From UBA5336 sp039034035 (GTDB lineage Bacteria > Pseudomonadota > Alphaproteobacteria > Caulobacterales > Hyphomonadaceae): a DNA stretch of 6,501 bases. The DNA lies in the NCBI GenBank assembly GCA_039034035.1, contig JBCCBN010000160.1, positions 1 to 6,501 on the forward strand, read 5' to 3'. Position numbers and translations under genes: made by a program. Below the pieces are notes generated by a model. It did not search any database. It had not been told where the DNA came from and saw only the letters and a list, made by a program, of their open reading frames with translations. Below, one piece after another: positions 1 through 6,499 of this stretch (the stretch's first letter is position 1; each line of letters starts with the position of its first letter).

Positions 1-1435
1 CGTCTATGAGAAAGGCGCGGAACTGATCCGGATGCTGAAACTGCTGATCGGCGAGACCGCCTTCGCCGATGGCATGGACATCTATTTCCGCCGCCATGAT
101 GGCGAAGCCGTCACAATCGAGGATTTCTACGCCTGTTTCGAGACCGCTGCAGGGCGCGAGCTCTCGGCGTTCCGGCGCTGGTACGCCCAGGCGGGCACGC
201 CACGTGTGGACGCCGCCAAGGCATTCGACCCGGCGACCGGGCGGCTGGAACTGACGCTGACGCAAACCACGCCCGAAACGCCGGGACAGGCCGACAAGCA
301 ACCCGTGCCGATTCCCCTGCGAACCGCGTTGCTCGATGACGCTGGCACGGTGCTGGAAGAGCGCCTGATCGTGCTCGAAACCGGGTCCGAGACCATCGCC
401 TTCGAGGGGTTGGAGACGGCCCCCATGGTCTCGCTGAACCGCGGGTTTTCAGCACCCGTGATCATCAATTGGGGCGGTGGTGAGGAAACCGGCCTCGCCA
501 TGGCCGCCCTGGAAAATGACCCCTTCAACAAATGGGACCTGATCCAGTCTCATACTGCCAAGGCCATTCTCGACATCGCCGCCCGGCCCGGTGAGGCGGC
601 CGACCAGTCCGGTATCGATGCCGTCGCCCAGGCCGTGATCGGTGCGGCCGCGTCTGACCCGGCCTATGCCGCATTGTTGATGCGCGCGCCGACAGTGGGT
701 GAGCTGTTTCTGAGACAAGCGCCAGCCGACCCTGTGGCGCTCGATGCGGCCCGTAACCGCTGGCGCAAGGCGCTGATGGGCCATGACGGCCTAGCAGCGC
801 TCTGCGATGACACCCTGTCAGCGGCGTCGCCAACGCCGTTCTCGCCCGGCGCGGAACAGGCCGGCATCCGTGCCTTGCGGTCGGCCATGATCGCGGGGCT
901 CGGCAGCCTCGGCCACACCGCCCTCGACCGACTGGGCACGCTGTATGGCGCGGCGAGCAACATGACCGAACAGATGGCGTGCCTGCGCTCGCTGATCGAA
1001 GCGGGCGGACCCGATCATCCCCATGTCGCCGACTTCCGTGCCCAGTGGAGCGATAATCCGTTGATCGTCGACAAATGGTTTGGCGCGCTGTCGGTGCTTG
1101 CCGCCAGCGCTGCGGATGTGGAAACCCTGACCGAGCACAGCGATTTCGATCTCGGCAATCCCAACCGTGTGCGGGCCGTGGTCGGTGCGTTCGCCATGCA
1201 GAACCTGGCTGCGTTCCACGCCCCTGACGGGAGCGGACACCGGTTGTTGGCCACCTTCGCCAAGCAGGTTGATGGGCGGAACCCTGCGCTCGCCGCTCGG
1301 CTGCTGACCGCGTTCGAACAATGGCGCGCCCTTGAGCCGGATGCGAAACGCTCTGCCGAAACCGTCCTGGCCGAGCTGGCTGAGGCGGAGCTTTCGAAGA
1401 ACTCGATGGACATCATCGTCCGGTCCAGGGACTGA
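1..1435 (+). CDS. pepN: Aminopeptidase N (M1 family), C-terminal part, 5'-truncated by the window
   Basis: Cytosolic zinc metallopeptidase that removes N-terminal amino acids from peptides. The reading frame is already open at base 2 and starts V-Y-E-K-G-A-E-L-I-R-M-L. This matches the PepN segment whose tyrosine (Tyr381 in E. coli PepN) stabilises the transition state, so the catalytic tyrosine is the codon at bases 5-7. The GAMEN and HEXXH zinc motifs must lie upstream, outside the window. About 478 residues remain, close to the E. coli length after that tyrosine. Recognisable landmarks are FRRWYAQAGTP (end of the catalytic domain), TPETPGQADKQPVPIP (Ig-like DUF3458 domain), then the helical C-terminal domain with NPLIVDKWF, NPNRVRAVVGAFA and AAFHAPDGSG. 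No frameshift or loss of conserved blocks is visible. An internal ATG at base 32 is a codon inside the gene, not its start. The stop is TGA at 1433-1435. Confidence 0.96.
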   Translation, partial: VYEKGAELIRMLKLLIGETAFADGMDIYFRRHDGEAVTIEDFYACFETAAGRELSAFRRWYAQAGTPRVDAAKAFDPATGRLELTLTQTTPETPGQADKQPVPIPLRTALLDDAGTVLEERLIVLETGSETIAFEGLETAPMVSLNRGFSAPVIINWGGGEETGLAMAALENDPFNKWDLIQSHTAKAILDIAARPGEAADQSGIDAVAQAVIGAAASDPAYAALLMRAPTVGELFLRQAPADPVALDAARNRWRKALMGHDGLAALCDDTLSAASPTPFSPGAEQAGIRALRSAMIAGLGSLGHTALDRLGTLYGAASNMTEQMACLRSLIEAGGPDHPHVADFRAQWSDNPLIVDKWFGALSVLAASAADVETLTEHSDFDLGNPNRVRAVVGAFAMQNLAAFHAPDGSGHRLLATFAKQVDGRNPALAARLLTAFEQWRALEPDAKRSAETVLAELAEAELSKNSMDIIVRSRD

Positions 1436-1490
1436 CCGCGCCGGTCCGCGACGGGCCGCCCACCCACTCGGCCAGACCCGGTCAAGCCGC

Positions 1491-1516
1491 GTTAAGGTCT
1501 GGTTAACAATTTTAAC
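1491..1516 (+). promoter_or_regulatory. Tandem TTAA boxes: perfect CtrA-type site plus a third half-site
   Basis: The sequence shows TTAA at 1492-1495, exactly seven bases, then TTAA at 1503-1506. This is the full consensus TTAA-N7-TTAA of the cell-cycle regulator CtrA. The flanking bases make it a perfect dyad, GTTAA (1491-1495) against TTAAC (1503-1507). A third TTAA at 1512-1515 forms a second dyad with the middle box (GTTAA 1502-1506, TTAAC 1512-1516, five-base gap). The boxes lie in a GC-rich intergenic gap, 83-107 bases before the ATG of the PleC-type kinase, and are the most A/T-rich patch there. Binding by CtrA is inferred from the motif, spacing and gene context. Whether the effect is activation or repression cannot be read from the sequence; I see no convincing -10 element. 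Confidence 0.72.
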
Positions 1517-1598
1517 GCCTCCGCAAGCCTTCCCATGGATCGCGAAACACACCAGTCCTGCCGATTGGCAAGACATTTATGGGTGACGAGTTCGGGCG

Positions 1599-4010
1599 AT
1601 GGCGCGCAAACACAAATCGAATGACCGGGCGCGCCGTCCTGTTTCCGGGAGCGACCGGAACGGCGACGGCGACACCCGCCCCGGCCGGGATTTGCGCCTC
1701 ACCCTCGTGATCTCGGCATTGTTGACCCTGCAAGGGGGGGCCCTTTTCCTCAAGGCCTGGGACGAAAAGCAGACCTCGGACCGCGCAGCCCTGGAAGCGC
1801 TGGAACGTGAGGCACAGGCATTGGCAGCCCATCTGGATGGCCAGGTCCAGACCACAACGTCCACGGTCGAGCTGGGCCTGGGCGTAAGCGTCTCCCGGCG
1901 GCGCGTTGCCGAAAGCCTGCCCGGCATTGACGGGCTGCAGCCGCTGACCCGGTCTTCGCTTGAGAGCAGCGATAGCCGGATCCGCGCGGGTGCAACTGTC
2001 GCCGAGGCTCTGGTCGCGAGCGGCGACCGATTGGGCATGACCAGCAATGGCGACCTGATCACGCTTGTGTCACCGCCGGGCAAGACGCCGGTCTTCGCCC
2101 TGGCGCCGGCGTCGGCCTGGTTGCCGAAACCCGCCGGGGTCCGCCGGTTCACGCTGGTTGGCGACACCCGGTCTGGGGTGGGTGATCCGCGATTGTTCGA
2201 GGCGGCCGGGATTGCCACAACGGACGTGCCGCATATCCGCAGCGGCGATGTGCGGGGCGCGACCGCCTGCATCCCGCTGCGCCAGTCCGCCCTTTCGGTG
2301 TGTTCGACCGTGCAAGTTCCGCTGTTTGGCCGCGACGATTACCTGCGGCTGATCATCTATGCCCTCCTGCTGGCTGCCCCCACGCTGGCGATTCTCAGCC
2401 TCGCCCGGCGGGTGTCCCCCTCGTCCCGCACGCCCGCTGGGACCACCCCCCGTCGCCGCCGGGACGATCAAGAGCCATCGCTGCAGCCGGTCCTGCGGGA
2501 GGCCCAGGCCGGTGCCTGGCGCTGGGATACCGCAACCGACGTGCTGGAGCTGGACGCAATCGCTTCGGAAATGCTCGGCTTCGGGCGGAGCGCCTTGTCG
2601 ATCAAGCGTGCCGAGCTCTATGCGCGCATTTCCCGCCAGTATCACAACAGCGTCGGCAGTGCGTTCGAGGGGGCCATACAGAGCAGCCGGCTCCAGACCA
2701 TCTTCGCCATCGAGGGATCAGTGAAGGGCCGGTTCGCAGAGATCCGCGGCGGACAGATCACATCCGACCATGCGGCGGGAACAGCGGTCTTCGGCGGGCT
2801 TGTGTTCGACGTCTCCAAGGCGAAGCAGTCGGACATGCGCCTGCGCCGGGCGGAAGAGCGCCTGCGCAATGCCATTGACGGGTTTTCCGGTCCTTTCGCT
2901 CTGTGGGATTCCAAGCACAGGCTGGTGTTCTGGAACCGCTCATTCGAGCTCGACTTCAACCTGACCGGACACGTCCGCGCCGGCGTCGCCCAGGAAACCG
3001 CATGGCTGGCACGGGCCCCCTCGGTGCGCCGCGAGCGGATCGTGAATGACGACAACTCCACCATGCTCATCGAACTGCACGATCGCCGCTGGCTCAAGAT
3101 CGTCGAGCGTGAAATCCCCGACCAGGGCTACATCACTCTGGGCCTGGATGTGACCGAAAACGTCCGCAATGAAGACCTGCTGAAACAGCAGAAGGCCGCG
3201 CTTCGGAAGGTCGTCACCGAGCTTGAACAGTCAGAGGGTAAGAATGCCGAGCTGGCCCGGAAATACCAGGAAGAGAAGCTGCGGGCCGAACATGCGGCCA
3301 ATACCAAGAGCGCCTTCCTCGCCAATATGAGCCACGAGCTGCGCACGCCCCTGAACGCGATCAATGGCTTTTCGGAAATGCTGGTCAACGAGCTCTTCGG
3401 TCCGCTTGGTGACCAGCGCTACCAGACCTATGCCGTCGATATTCTCACCGCCGGCCGCCACCTGCTCGATCTCATCAACGATATTCTCGACATGTCGAAG
3501 ATCGAAGCCGGCAAGATGACCGTCGACCTCAAATCAATCGATCCCGTCGACCCGGTCGATGCGGCTGTGCGGATGGTGCGATCAAAGGCCGATGAGAAGA
3601 ATGTCGTCCTGTCGCTCGACGCCGATGAGACCATTCCCCTGATCGATGCCGACCATCGCGCGATGCGCCAGATGGTGCTGAACCTTGTCAGCAACGCCAT
3701 CAAATTCACACCTGAGCAAGGCCGGGTCCATGTCAGCGTCCGCCAGCGGGAAAGCGAGATCTGCATCGCCGTCACCGATACCGGTGTGGGGATCGCGAAA
3801 GATGATCTCGAGCGCCTCGGCCAGCCCTTCGAGCAAGTCAAACAAGGCGCCGACAATCCCCAGAAGGGAACCGGCCTCGGTCTCGCCCTGACGAAATCCT
3901 TTGCCGAACTCCATGGCGGCCGCCTGACCATGGCCAGCGAGCCCGGCAAGGGCACGAGGGTCTCTATCTACCTGCCGGTGCCCGAGAACGACCATACCGC
4001 TGTCGCCTGA
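1599..4010 (+). CDS. pleC: PleC-type membrane sensor histidine kinase/phosphatase
   Basis: Inner-membrane kinase/phosphatase; Caulobacter PleC acts on the response regulators DivK and PleD to set polarity and, indirectly, CtrA activity. The 803 residues (Caulobacter PleC is of similar size) show TM1 at about 33-52, a periplasmic region 53-247 and TM2 at about 249-268. Two PAS-like regions follow (about 295-405 and 418-520), then a helical linker 522-575. HisKA contains NMSHELRTPLNAINGFSEML with phospho-acceptor His579. HATPase_c has the N box (Asn695, Asn699), DTGVGI (727-732), PFEQV with Phe744, and GTGLGLALTK (757-766). The GPLGDQRYQTYAVDIL and INDILDMSKIEAGKM stretches are PleC/PdhS-like. 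No receiver domain is present. The start is ATG 1599: an in-frame stop lies at 1584-1586 and no start codon lies between; the ribosome site is weak. PdhS/DivJ relatives share the core, but two TM segments and the close HisKA match favour PleC. The 3' end overlaps the opposite-strand lipoprotein gene. Confidence 0.87.
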   Translation: MARKHKSNDRARRPVSGSDRNGDGDTRPGRDLRLTLVISALLTLQGGALFLKAWDEKQTSDRAALEALEREAQALAAHLDGQVQTTTSTVELGLGVSVSRRRVAESLPGIDGLQPLTRSSLESSDSRIRAGATVAEALVASGDRLGMTSNGDLITLVSPPGKTPVFALAPASAWLPKPAGVRRFTLVGDTRSGVGDPRLFEAAGIATTDVPHIRSGDVRGATACIPLRQSALSVCSTVQVPLFGRDDYLRLIIYALLLAAPTLAILSLARRVSPSSRTPAGTTPRRRRDDQEPSLQPVLREAQAGAWRWDTATDVLELDAIASEMLGFGRSALSIKRAELYARISRQYHNSVGSAFEGAIQSSRLQTIFAIEGSVKGRFAEIRGGQITSDHAAGTAVFGGLVFDVSKAKQSDMRLRRAEERLRNAIDGFSGPFALWDSKHRLVFWNRSFELDFNLTGHVRAGVAQETAWLARAPSVRRERIVNDDNSTMLIELHDRRWLKIVEREIPDQGYITLGLDVTENVRNEDLLKQQKAALRKVVTELEQSEGKNAELARKYQEEKLRAEHAANTKSAFLANMSHELRTPLNAINGFSEMLVNELFGPLGDQRYQTYAVDILTAGRHLLDLINDILDMSKIEAGKMTVDLKSIDPVDPVDAAVRMVRSKADEKNVVLSLDADETIPLIDADHRAMRQMVLNLVSNAIKFTPEQGRVHVSVRQRESEICIAVTDTGVGIAKDDLERLGQPFEQVKQGADNPQKGTGLGLALTKSFAELHGGRLTMASEPGKGTRVSIYLPVPENDHTAVA

Positions 4011-4603
4011 TCGCCGGGCCGCTCGCGGGCGCCGGTTTGGGCGCGTACGATGAAGGCTGCGGTCTGGTCTACACAATCGGTCGCCGCCGATTGCAGCGCC
4101 GCAATGCGATTTTCGCCGCCTCCCCCGGGCGCCTGACGCGAAGCAGAAACTGTTTCCCGAGCCACCATTTGCCGCTCATCAACAGCGTGCAAGGACACGA
4201 CCATCCGGCACACCGCACCGGCTTCGGTCAGGTGAAGATCCACCACCCGCCAGGAGAGTTCCAGCCGAGCGGTTGAAAGCCCCGGTGCGCTGAATGCCGA
4301 GCCTCTCCCCGTGGGGTCGAACGCATCGATCAGGACGCCCTGGAGCAAGCGTGTCGGCCGGTCTGCCCACTCGGCCCCCGGCACCAGCCTGAACCCGCCA
4401 TCGCTGGCTTCACTGGCAATCTCGCCGCCGGCAAACACGCGGGGCGCGTCCGGTTCATGAACCAGGACATCCGTGTCGAGGACATGGACCGGATCTGGCA
4501 CCGGGATCCGGTACAGCGCATCGGCCACGGTCGGCTCGGGCAACACCGAGACACAAGCCGACAATACGAACGTCATCGCGGCAAAACACAGGCGATACAT
4601 CAT
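3968..4603 (-). CDS. ABC-type transport auxiliary lipoprotein (PqiC/ABC_trans_aux-like)
   Basis: Predicted lipoprotein partner of the MCE transporter encoded just upstream, probably anchored in the envelope and contributing to lipid movement between the membranes. The 211-residue product starts MMYRLCFAAMTFVLSACVSV, a lipoprotein signal with lipobox L-S-A-C; Cys17 would be the lipidated residue. The mature part has family hallmarks: ADALYRIPVPDP near the start, then GAEWADRPTRLLQGVLIDAFD (split here at about residues 76-96), the 'WAD.P..LLQ..L...F' pattern of auxiliary lipoproteins. Its first ATG overlaps the stop of the MCE gene (ATGA), so translation is probably coupled. Ser18 follows the lipid cysteine, with no Asp at +2, so outer-membrane sorting is possible, but E. 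coli sorting rules may not hold here. The last 13 codons and the stop are antisense to the end of the kinase gene. Family assignment is confident; the exact role is inferred from context. Confidence 0.85.
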   Translation of the reverse strand: MMYRLCFAAMTFVLSACVSVLPEPTVADALYRIPVPDPVHVLDTDVLVHEPDAPRVFAGGEIASEASDGGFRLVPGAEWADRPTRLLQGVLIDAFDPTGRGSAFSAPGLSTARLELSWRVVDLHLTEAGAVCRMVVSLHAVDERQMVARETVSASRQAPGGGGENRIAALQSAATDCVDQTAAFIVRAQTGARERPGDQATAVWSFSGTGR

Positions 4604-5559
4604 CGGCGATCCTCATAGGGTTGGGGGTCGCCCAGGACGACACTTTGCGGGTCGCTTTCAATCTCGCGGGCGATTTCATCTATGCGGGCGATCAAGCGCC
4701 GCAGGTCGCGCGCCGCCAGGCCAGTTTCGACAACCGTGTCATTGGTCGGCCCTTCGATTGTGTCCGCCGCCGATGTGAGGGCGCGCAAGCCTTCTCCGGC
4801 GGCGTCAGACATCCGGTCCAGCGCGGACTGCCCGGTGGCCATCAAGGCCTCGATCCGGGGCACGAGCTTGTCGATTTCAGCGCTGATGCCGCGGCCCACA
4901 TCGCCCAGGGCGCCGGAGGCCGCGTCGAACGTCTCACCTGCGGCCCGCAAGGTCTCAAGCGCAGCTTCAAGGTCCTCGATGGCGCCGTCTTCCTCGGCGA
5001 GCTTTGTGGTGATTGTGTCGAGGTTTTCCAGCGTCCGGGCCACATGTTCGATATTCTCATCGGTGAGCAGCTTGTTGATCTGCTGCGCCGCCGTGTTCGA
5101 CCGGCCGAGCACTTCCTGGCCGGATGTCACCAATTGCTCCAGCGCTGACCGGTCTGATCGGATCACCGGCACCGGATCACCAGCCCGGCGCTGCAGACGC
5201 CCGGCATCGGCGCTGCCGGCATTGATCTGCACGAATGTGACGCCGGTGATGCCGGCAAAGTCGATACCGGCTGAGGAATCGGTTTTCACCGGCGTTTCGG
5301 AATCGACGCGAATACGCGCGCGCACTTTCGATGGGTCGCTCCGGTCGATCCGCACCCAGCGCACATCCCCCACCACGATGCCGATATAGCGGACCTGCGC
5401 CCCTTCATCGAGCGTCACCGGTCCTTTGAAAACCACGTCGTACTCATCGAAACTGGCCCGGAATTCCGATTGCCCGAGCCACAGGATGAAGCCGAGCACA
5501 CCGATGGCTGCAGCCAGGACAAAGGCGCCGATCAGGGCATAGTTCGCGCGCGGTTCCAT
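4600..5559 (-). CDS. mlaD: MlaD-like MCE-family substrate-binding protein of a lipid ABC transporter
   Basis: Periplasm-facing, membrane-anchored subunit that forms the lipid-conducting MCE ring on an Mla-type permease/ATPase. The 319-residue product has one N-terminal TM segment at about 7-29 (NYALIGAFVLAAAIGVLGFI), placing the rest in the periplasm. A single MCE domain spans about 39-115, with the typical 'Y.V.F...V.L..G..VRY.GI.VG.V' opening and 'GITGVTFVQI' near its end. Residues 138-300 are predicted long helices with many Ala, Leu and charged residues, then a short tail with SDPQSVVLGDPQPYEDRR. That makes it much longer than E. coli MlaD (about 183 residues) and closer to alphaproteobacterial and Mce-type proteins with a helical extension. 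It lies 24 bases after the ATPase gene and overlaps the lipoprotein start by four bases. A purine-rich ribosome site precedes the ATG. Confidence 0.9.
   Translation of the reverse strand: MEPRANYALIGAFVLAAAIGVLGFILWLGQSEFRASFDEYDVVFKGPVTLDEGAQVRYIGIVVGDVRWVRIDRSDPSKVRARIRVDSETPVKTDSSAGIDFAGITGVTFVQINAGSADAGRLQRRAGDPVPVIRSDRSALEQLVTSGQEVLGRSNTAAQQINKLLTDENIEHVARTLENLDTITTKLAEEDGAIEDLEAALETLRAAGETFDAASGALGDVGRGISAEIDKLVPRIEALMATGQSALDRMSDAAGEGLRALTSAADTIEGPTNDTVVETGLAARDLRRLIARIDEIAREIESDPQSVVLGDPQPYEDRR
4610..4614 (-). promoter_or_regulatory. Shine-Dalgarno for the lipoprotein gene inside the MCE gene
   Basis: On the minus strand GAGGA is followed by six bases and then the ATG at 4603. It lies within the last codons of the MCE gene and supports the first of the two adjacent ATG codons as the start, together with the ATGA overlap. 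Confidence 0.7.
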
Positions 5560-5563
5560 GGTG

Positions 5564-5570
5564 CCTCTCT
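5564..5570 (-). promoter_or_regulatory. Ribosome binding site of the MCE gene
   Basis: AGAGAGG on the minus strand lies four bases before the ATG at 5559, in the 24-base gap after the ATPase stop. It is slightly close to the start but is the best purine tract there, and it supports this start directly before the membrane segment. Confidence 0.55.
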
Positions 5571-5583
5571 TTCTCTCCCGGGT

Positions 5584-6384
5584 TCAGACCGGGGATGCCT
5601 GCCCATGACTGGCCGTCGCCGACCGGCCGCGGGGACCATTGAAATAGGCCTGCACCCAGGGATGCTCCAGCGCTCTCAATTCATCGATCGTGCCAACCGC
5701 CAGTACGCGCTTTTCGGCCAGAACGGCGATCCGGTCACATGTGGCGGCCAGCGTATCAAGGTCGTGGGTGACCAGAAACACGGTCAAGCCGAGGCTTTTC
5801 TGCAACTGGCGCAGCAGGGCGTCGAAGTTACCGGCGGTGATCGGGTCGAGCCCGGCGGTGGGTTCGTCCAGGAAAACCAGTTCCGGATCAAGGGCGAGGG
5901 TGCGGGCCAGGGCTGCCCGCTTGCGCATACCGCCCGACAGGTCGGATGGATACTTGTTCGCCGCGTCCCGTCCCAGCCCGGCGAGCAGGATCTTCATGTC
6001 GGCCACTTCCCGGCGCAGCGCGGGGCTCATTGCCGTATGCTCGGCCAGGGGCACCATGACGTTTTCCCGCACCGTAAGGTTCGAGAACAGCGCGCCATCC
6101 TGAAACATGATACCCCAGCGGCTTTCCAGCGCCCGGCGCTCCGCCGCATCCAGCCGGGTAAGGGTTTCGCCGAACACATCGACGGTGCCAGCAGATGGGG
6201 TTTTCAGCCCAGTGATCGCGCGCAGGAGCACCGACTTCCCAGTCCCAGATCCGCCGATGACGCCAAGCACTTCCCCTCGGCGCACATCCAGGTCGAGATT
6301 TTCGTGCACAACATGGCTGCCATAGGCGGTCTTGAGGCCGCGCACCCTCATCGCCAGGCCGGTCTGGACAAGCCCCTCCGCCAT
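5584..6384 (-). CDS. mlaF: MlaF-like ABC transporter ATP-binding protein
   Basis: Cytoplasmic ATPase that powers the MCE/Mla lipid transporter by ATP binding and hydrolysis at a dimer interface under the permease. The 266-residue protein has a complete nucleotide-binding domain: Walker A GGSGTGKS (44-51, Lys50), Q-loop FQDGALF (Gln95), signature LSGGM (149-153), Walker B LVFLDEP (169-175, catalytic Glu174), D-loop AGLD (177-180) and H-loop His207 in LVTHDLD. FQDGALFSNLTVRENV and LSGGMRKRAALARTLALDPE are typical of the MlaF/Ttg2A branch. The C-terminus PWVQAYFNGPRGRSA resembles the tail by which MlaF dimers interact; that similarity is from memory. The ATG shares one base with the stop of the upstream permease (TGATG), so translation is likely coupled. 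Met12 is a possible alternative start, but the overlap favours the first ATG. No MlaB (STAS) gene lies between this gene and the MCE gene. Confidence 0.92.
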   Translation of the reverse strand: MAEGLVQTGLAMRVRGLKTAYGSHVVHENLDLDVRRGEVLGVIGGSGTGKSVLLRAITGLKTPSAGTVDVFGETLTRLDAAERRALESRWGIMFQDGALFSNLTVRENVMVPLAEHTAMSPALRREVADMKILLAGLGRDAANKYPSDLSGGMRKRAALARTLALDPELVFLDEPTAGLDPITAGNFDALLRQLQKSLGLTVFLVTHDLDTLAATCDRIAVLAEKRVLAVGTIDELRALEHPWVQAYFNGPRGRSATASHGQASPV

Positions 6385-6425
6385 CAGACGCCCAGCTCCA
6401 TATAGAAGATCGCGAACATGGCAGC
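6384..6425 (-). CDS. 3' end of a probable MlaE-like permease, truncated or broken
   Basis: The minus-strand frame that ends at TGA 6384-6386 reads A-A-M-F-A-I-F-Y-M-E-L-G-V before the stop. A short hydrophobic end like this, immediately before an MlaF-like ATPase, fits the last transmembrane segment of an MlaE-type permease, and MlaE-MlaF-MlaD is the usual gene order. Only about 13 residues look right. Further upstream the same frame turns into an arginine-rich, A/T-ending codon series that is not membrane protein and not normal coding sequence for this genome. The permease call rests mainly on position and on this short hydrophobic tail. Confidence 0.45.
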   Translation of the reverse strand, partial: AAMFAIFYMELGV

Positions 6426-6499
6426 TTGAGCGGGTTCTCGTCGCCTTCTTTCAGGGCATCGCGCAGCTCGACGAGCTCCCCGTTGACCCTCGCCCGAAC
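6420..6499 (-). other. Coding-like segment in a different frame from the permease tail
   Basis: On the minus strand, the frame with codon starts at 6499, 6496 and so on is open and has G or C at the third position in about 22 of the first 26 codons, as in the real genes here. It reads V-R-A-R-V-N-G-E-L-V-E-L, then R-D-A-L-K-E-G-D-E-N-P-L-K-L, a soluble, charged peptide. It is shifted by one frame relative to the permease tail, and the switch falls near 6420-6425. I do not recognise the protein. The first dozen residues faintly resemble a stretch of UvrA, but the following part does not support that. It could be another gene joined by rearrangement or assembly error. Confidence 0.4.

Noticed and set aside
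1436..1490. Possible rho-independent terminator after pepN in the GC-rich stretch.
   Set aside because: Only short, imperfect GGCC-type pairings are present, with no strong stem and no T-run.
818..1576. A 252-codon minus-strand frame across the end of pepN and the intergenic gap.
   Set aside because: It lies opposite well-conserved PepN sequence and reads as Arg/Gly-rich filler; no domain or good ribosome site is seen.
1332..1586. Short plus-strand frame bridging the pepN end and the gap, which could be a small gene.
   Set aside because: More than a third is in the wrong frame of pepN, and the rest runs through the regulatory TTAA boxes; no ribosome site or conserved feature is seen.
1734..1740. 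Run of seven G followed by CCC in the kinase TM1 region, a possible slippage or sequencing-error site.
   Set aside because: The frame is intact and reads a normal TM segment (LQGGALFLKAW) on through the run, so no frameshift is indicated.
4011..4035. Possible hairpin just after the kinase stop (CCGC-TC-GCGG).
   Set aside because: The stem is four base pairs without a T-run, and the region encodes the lipoprotein on the other strand, so it is not a credible terminator.
4682..5389. A 235-codon plus-strand frame opposite the MCE gene.
   Set aside because: Ser/Arg/Ala-rich composition typical of an antisense shadow. The opposite strand encodes a clear TM plus MCE domain.
5470..6405. A 311-codon open frame on the plus strand, antisense to the ATPase and the MCE start.
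   Set aside because: The minus-strand ATPase has every ABC motif in order. The plus-strand product is low in hydrophobic structure, rich in Gly/Gln/Arg/His and matches no family I recognise; it is a GC-rich shadow.
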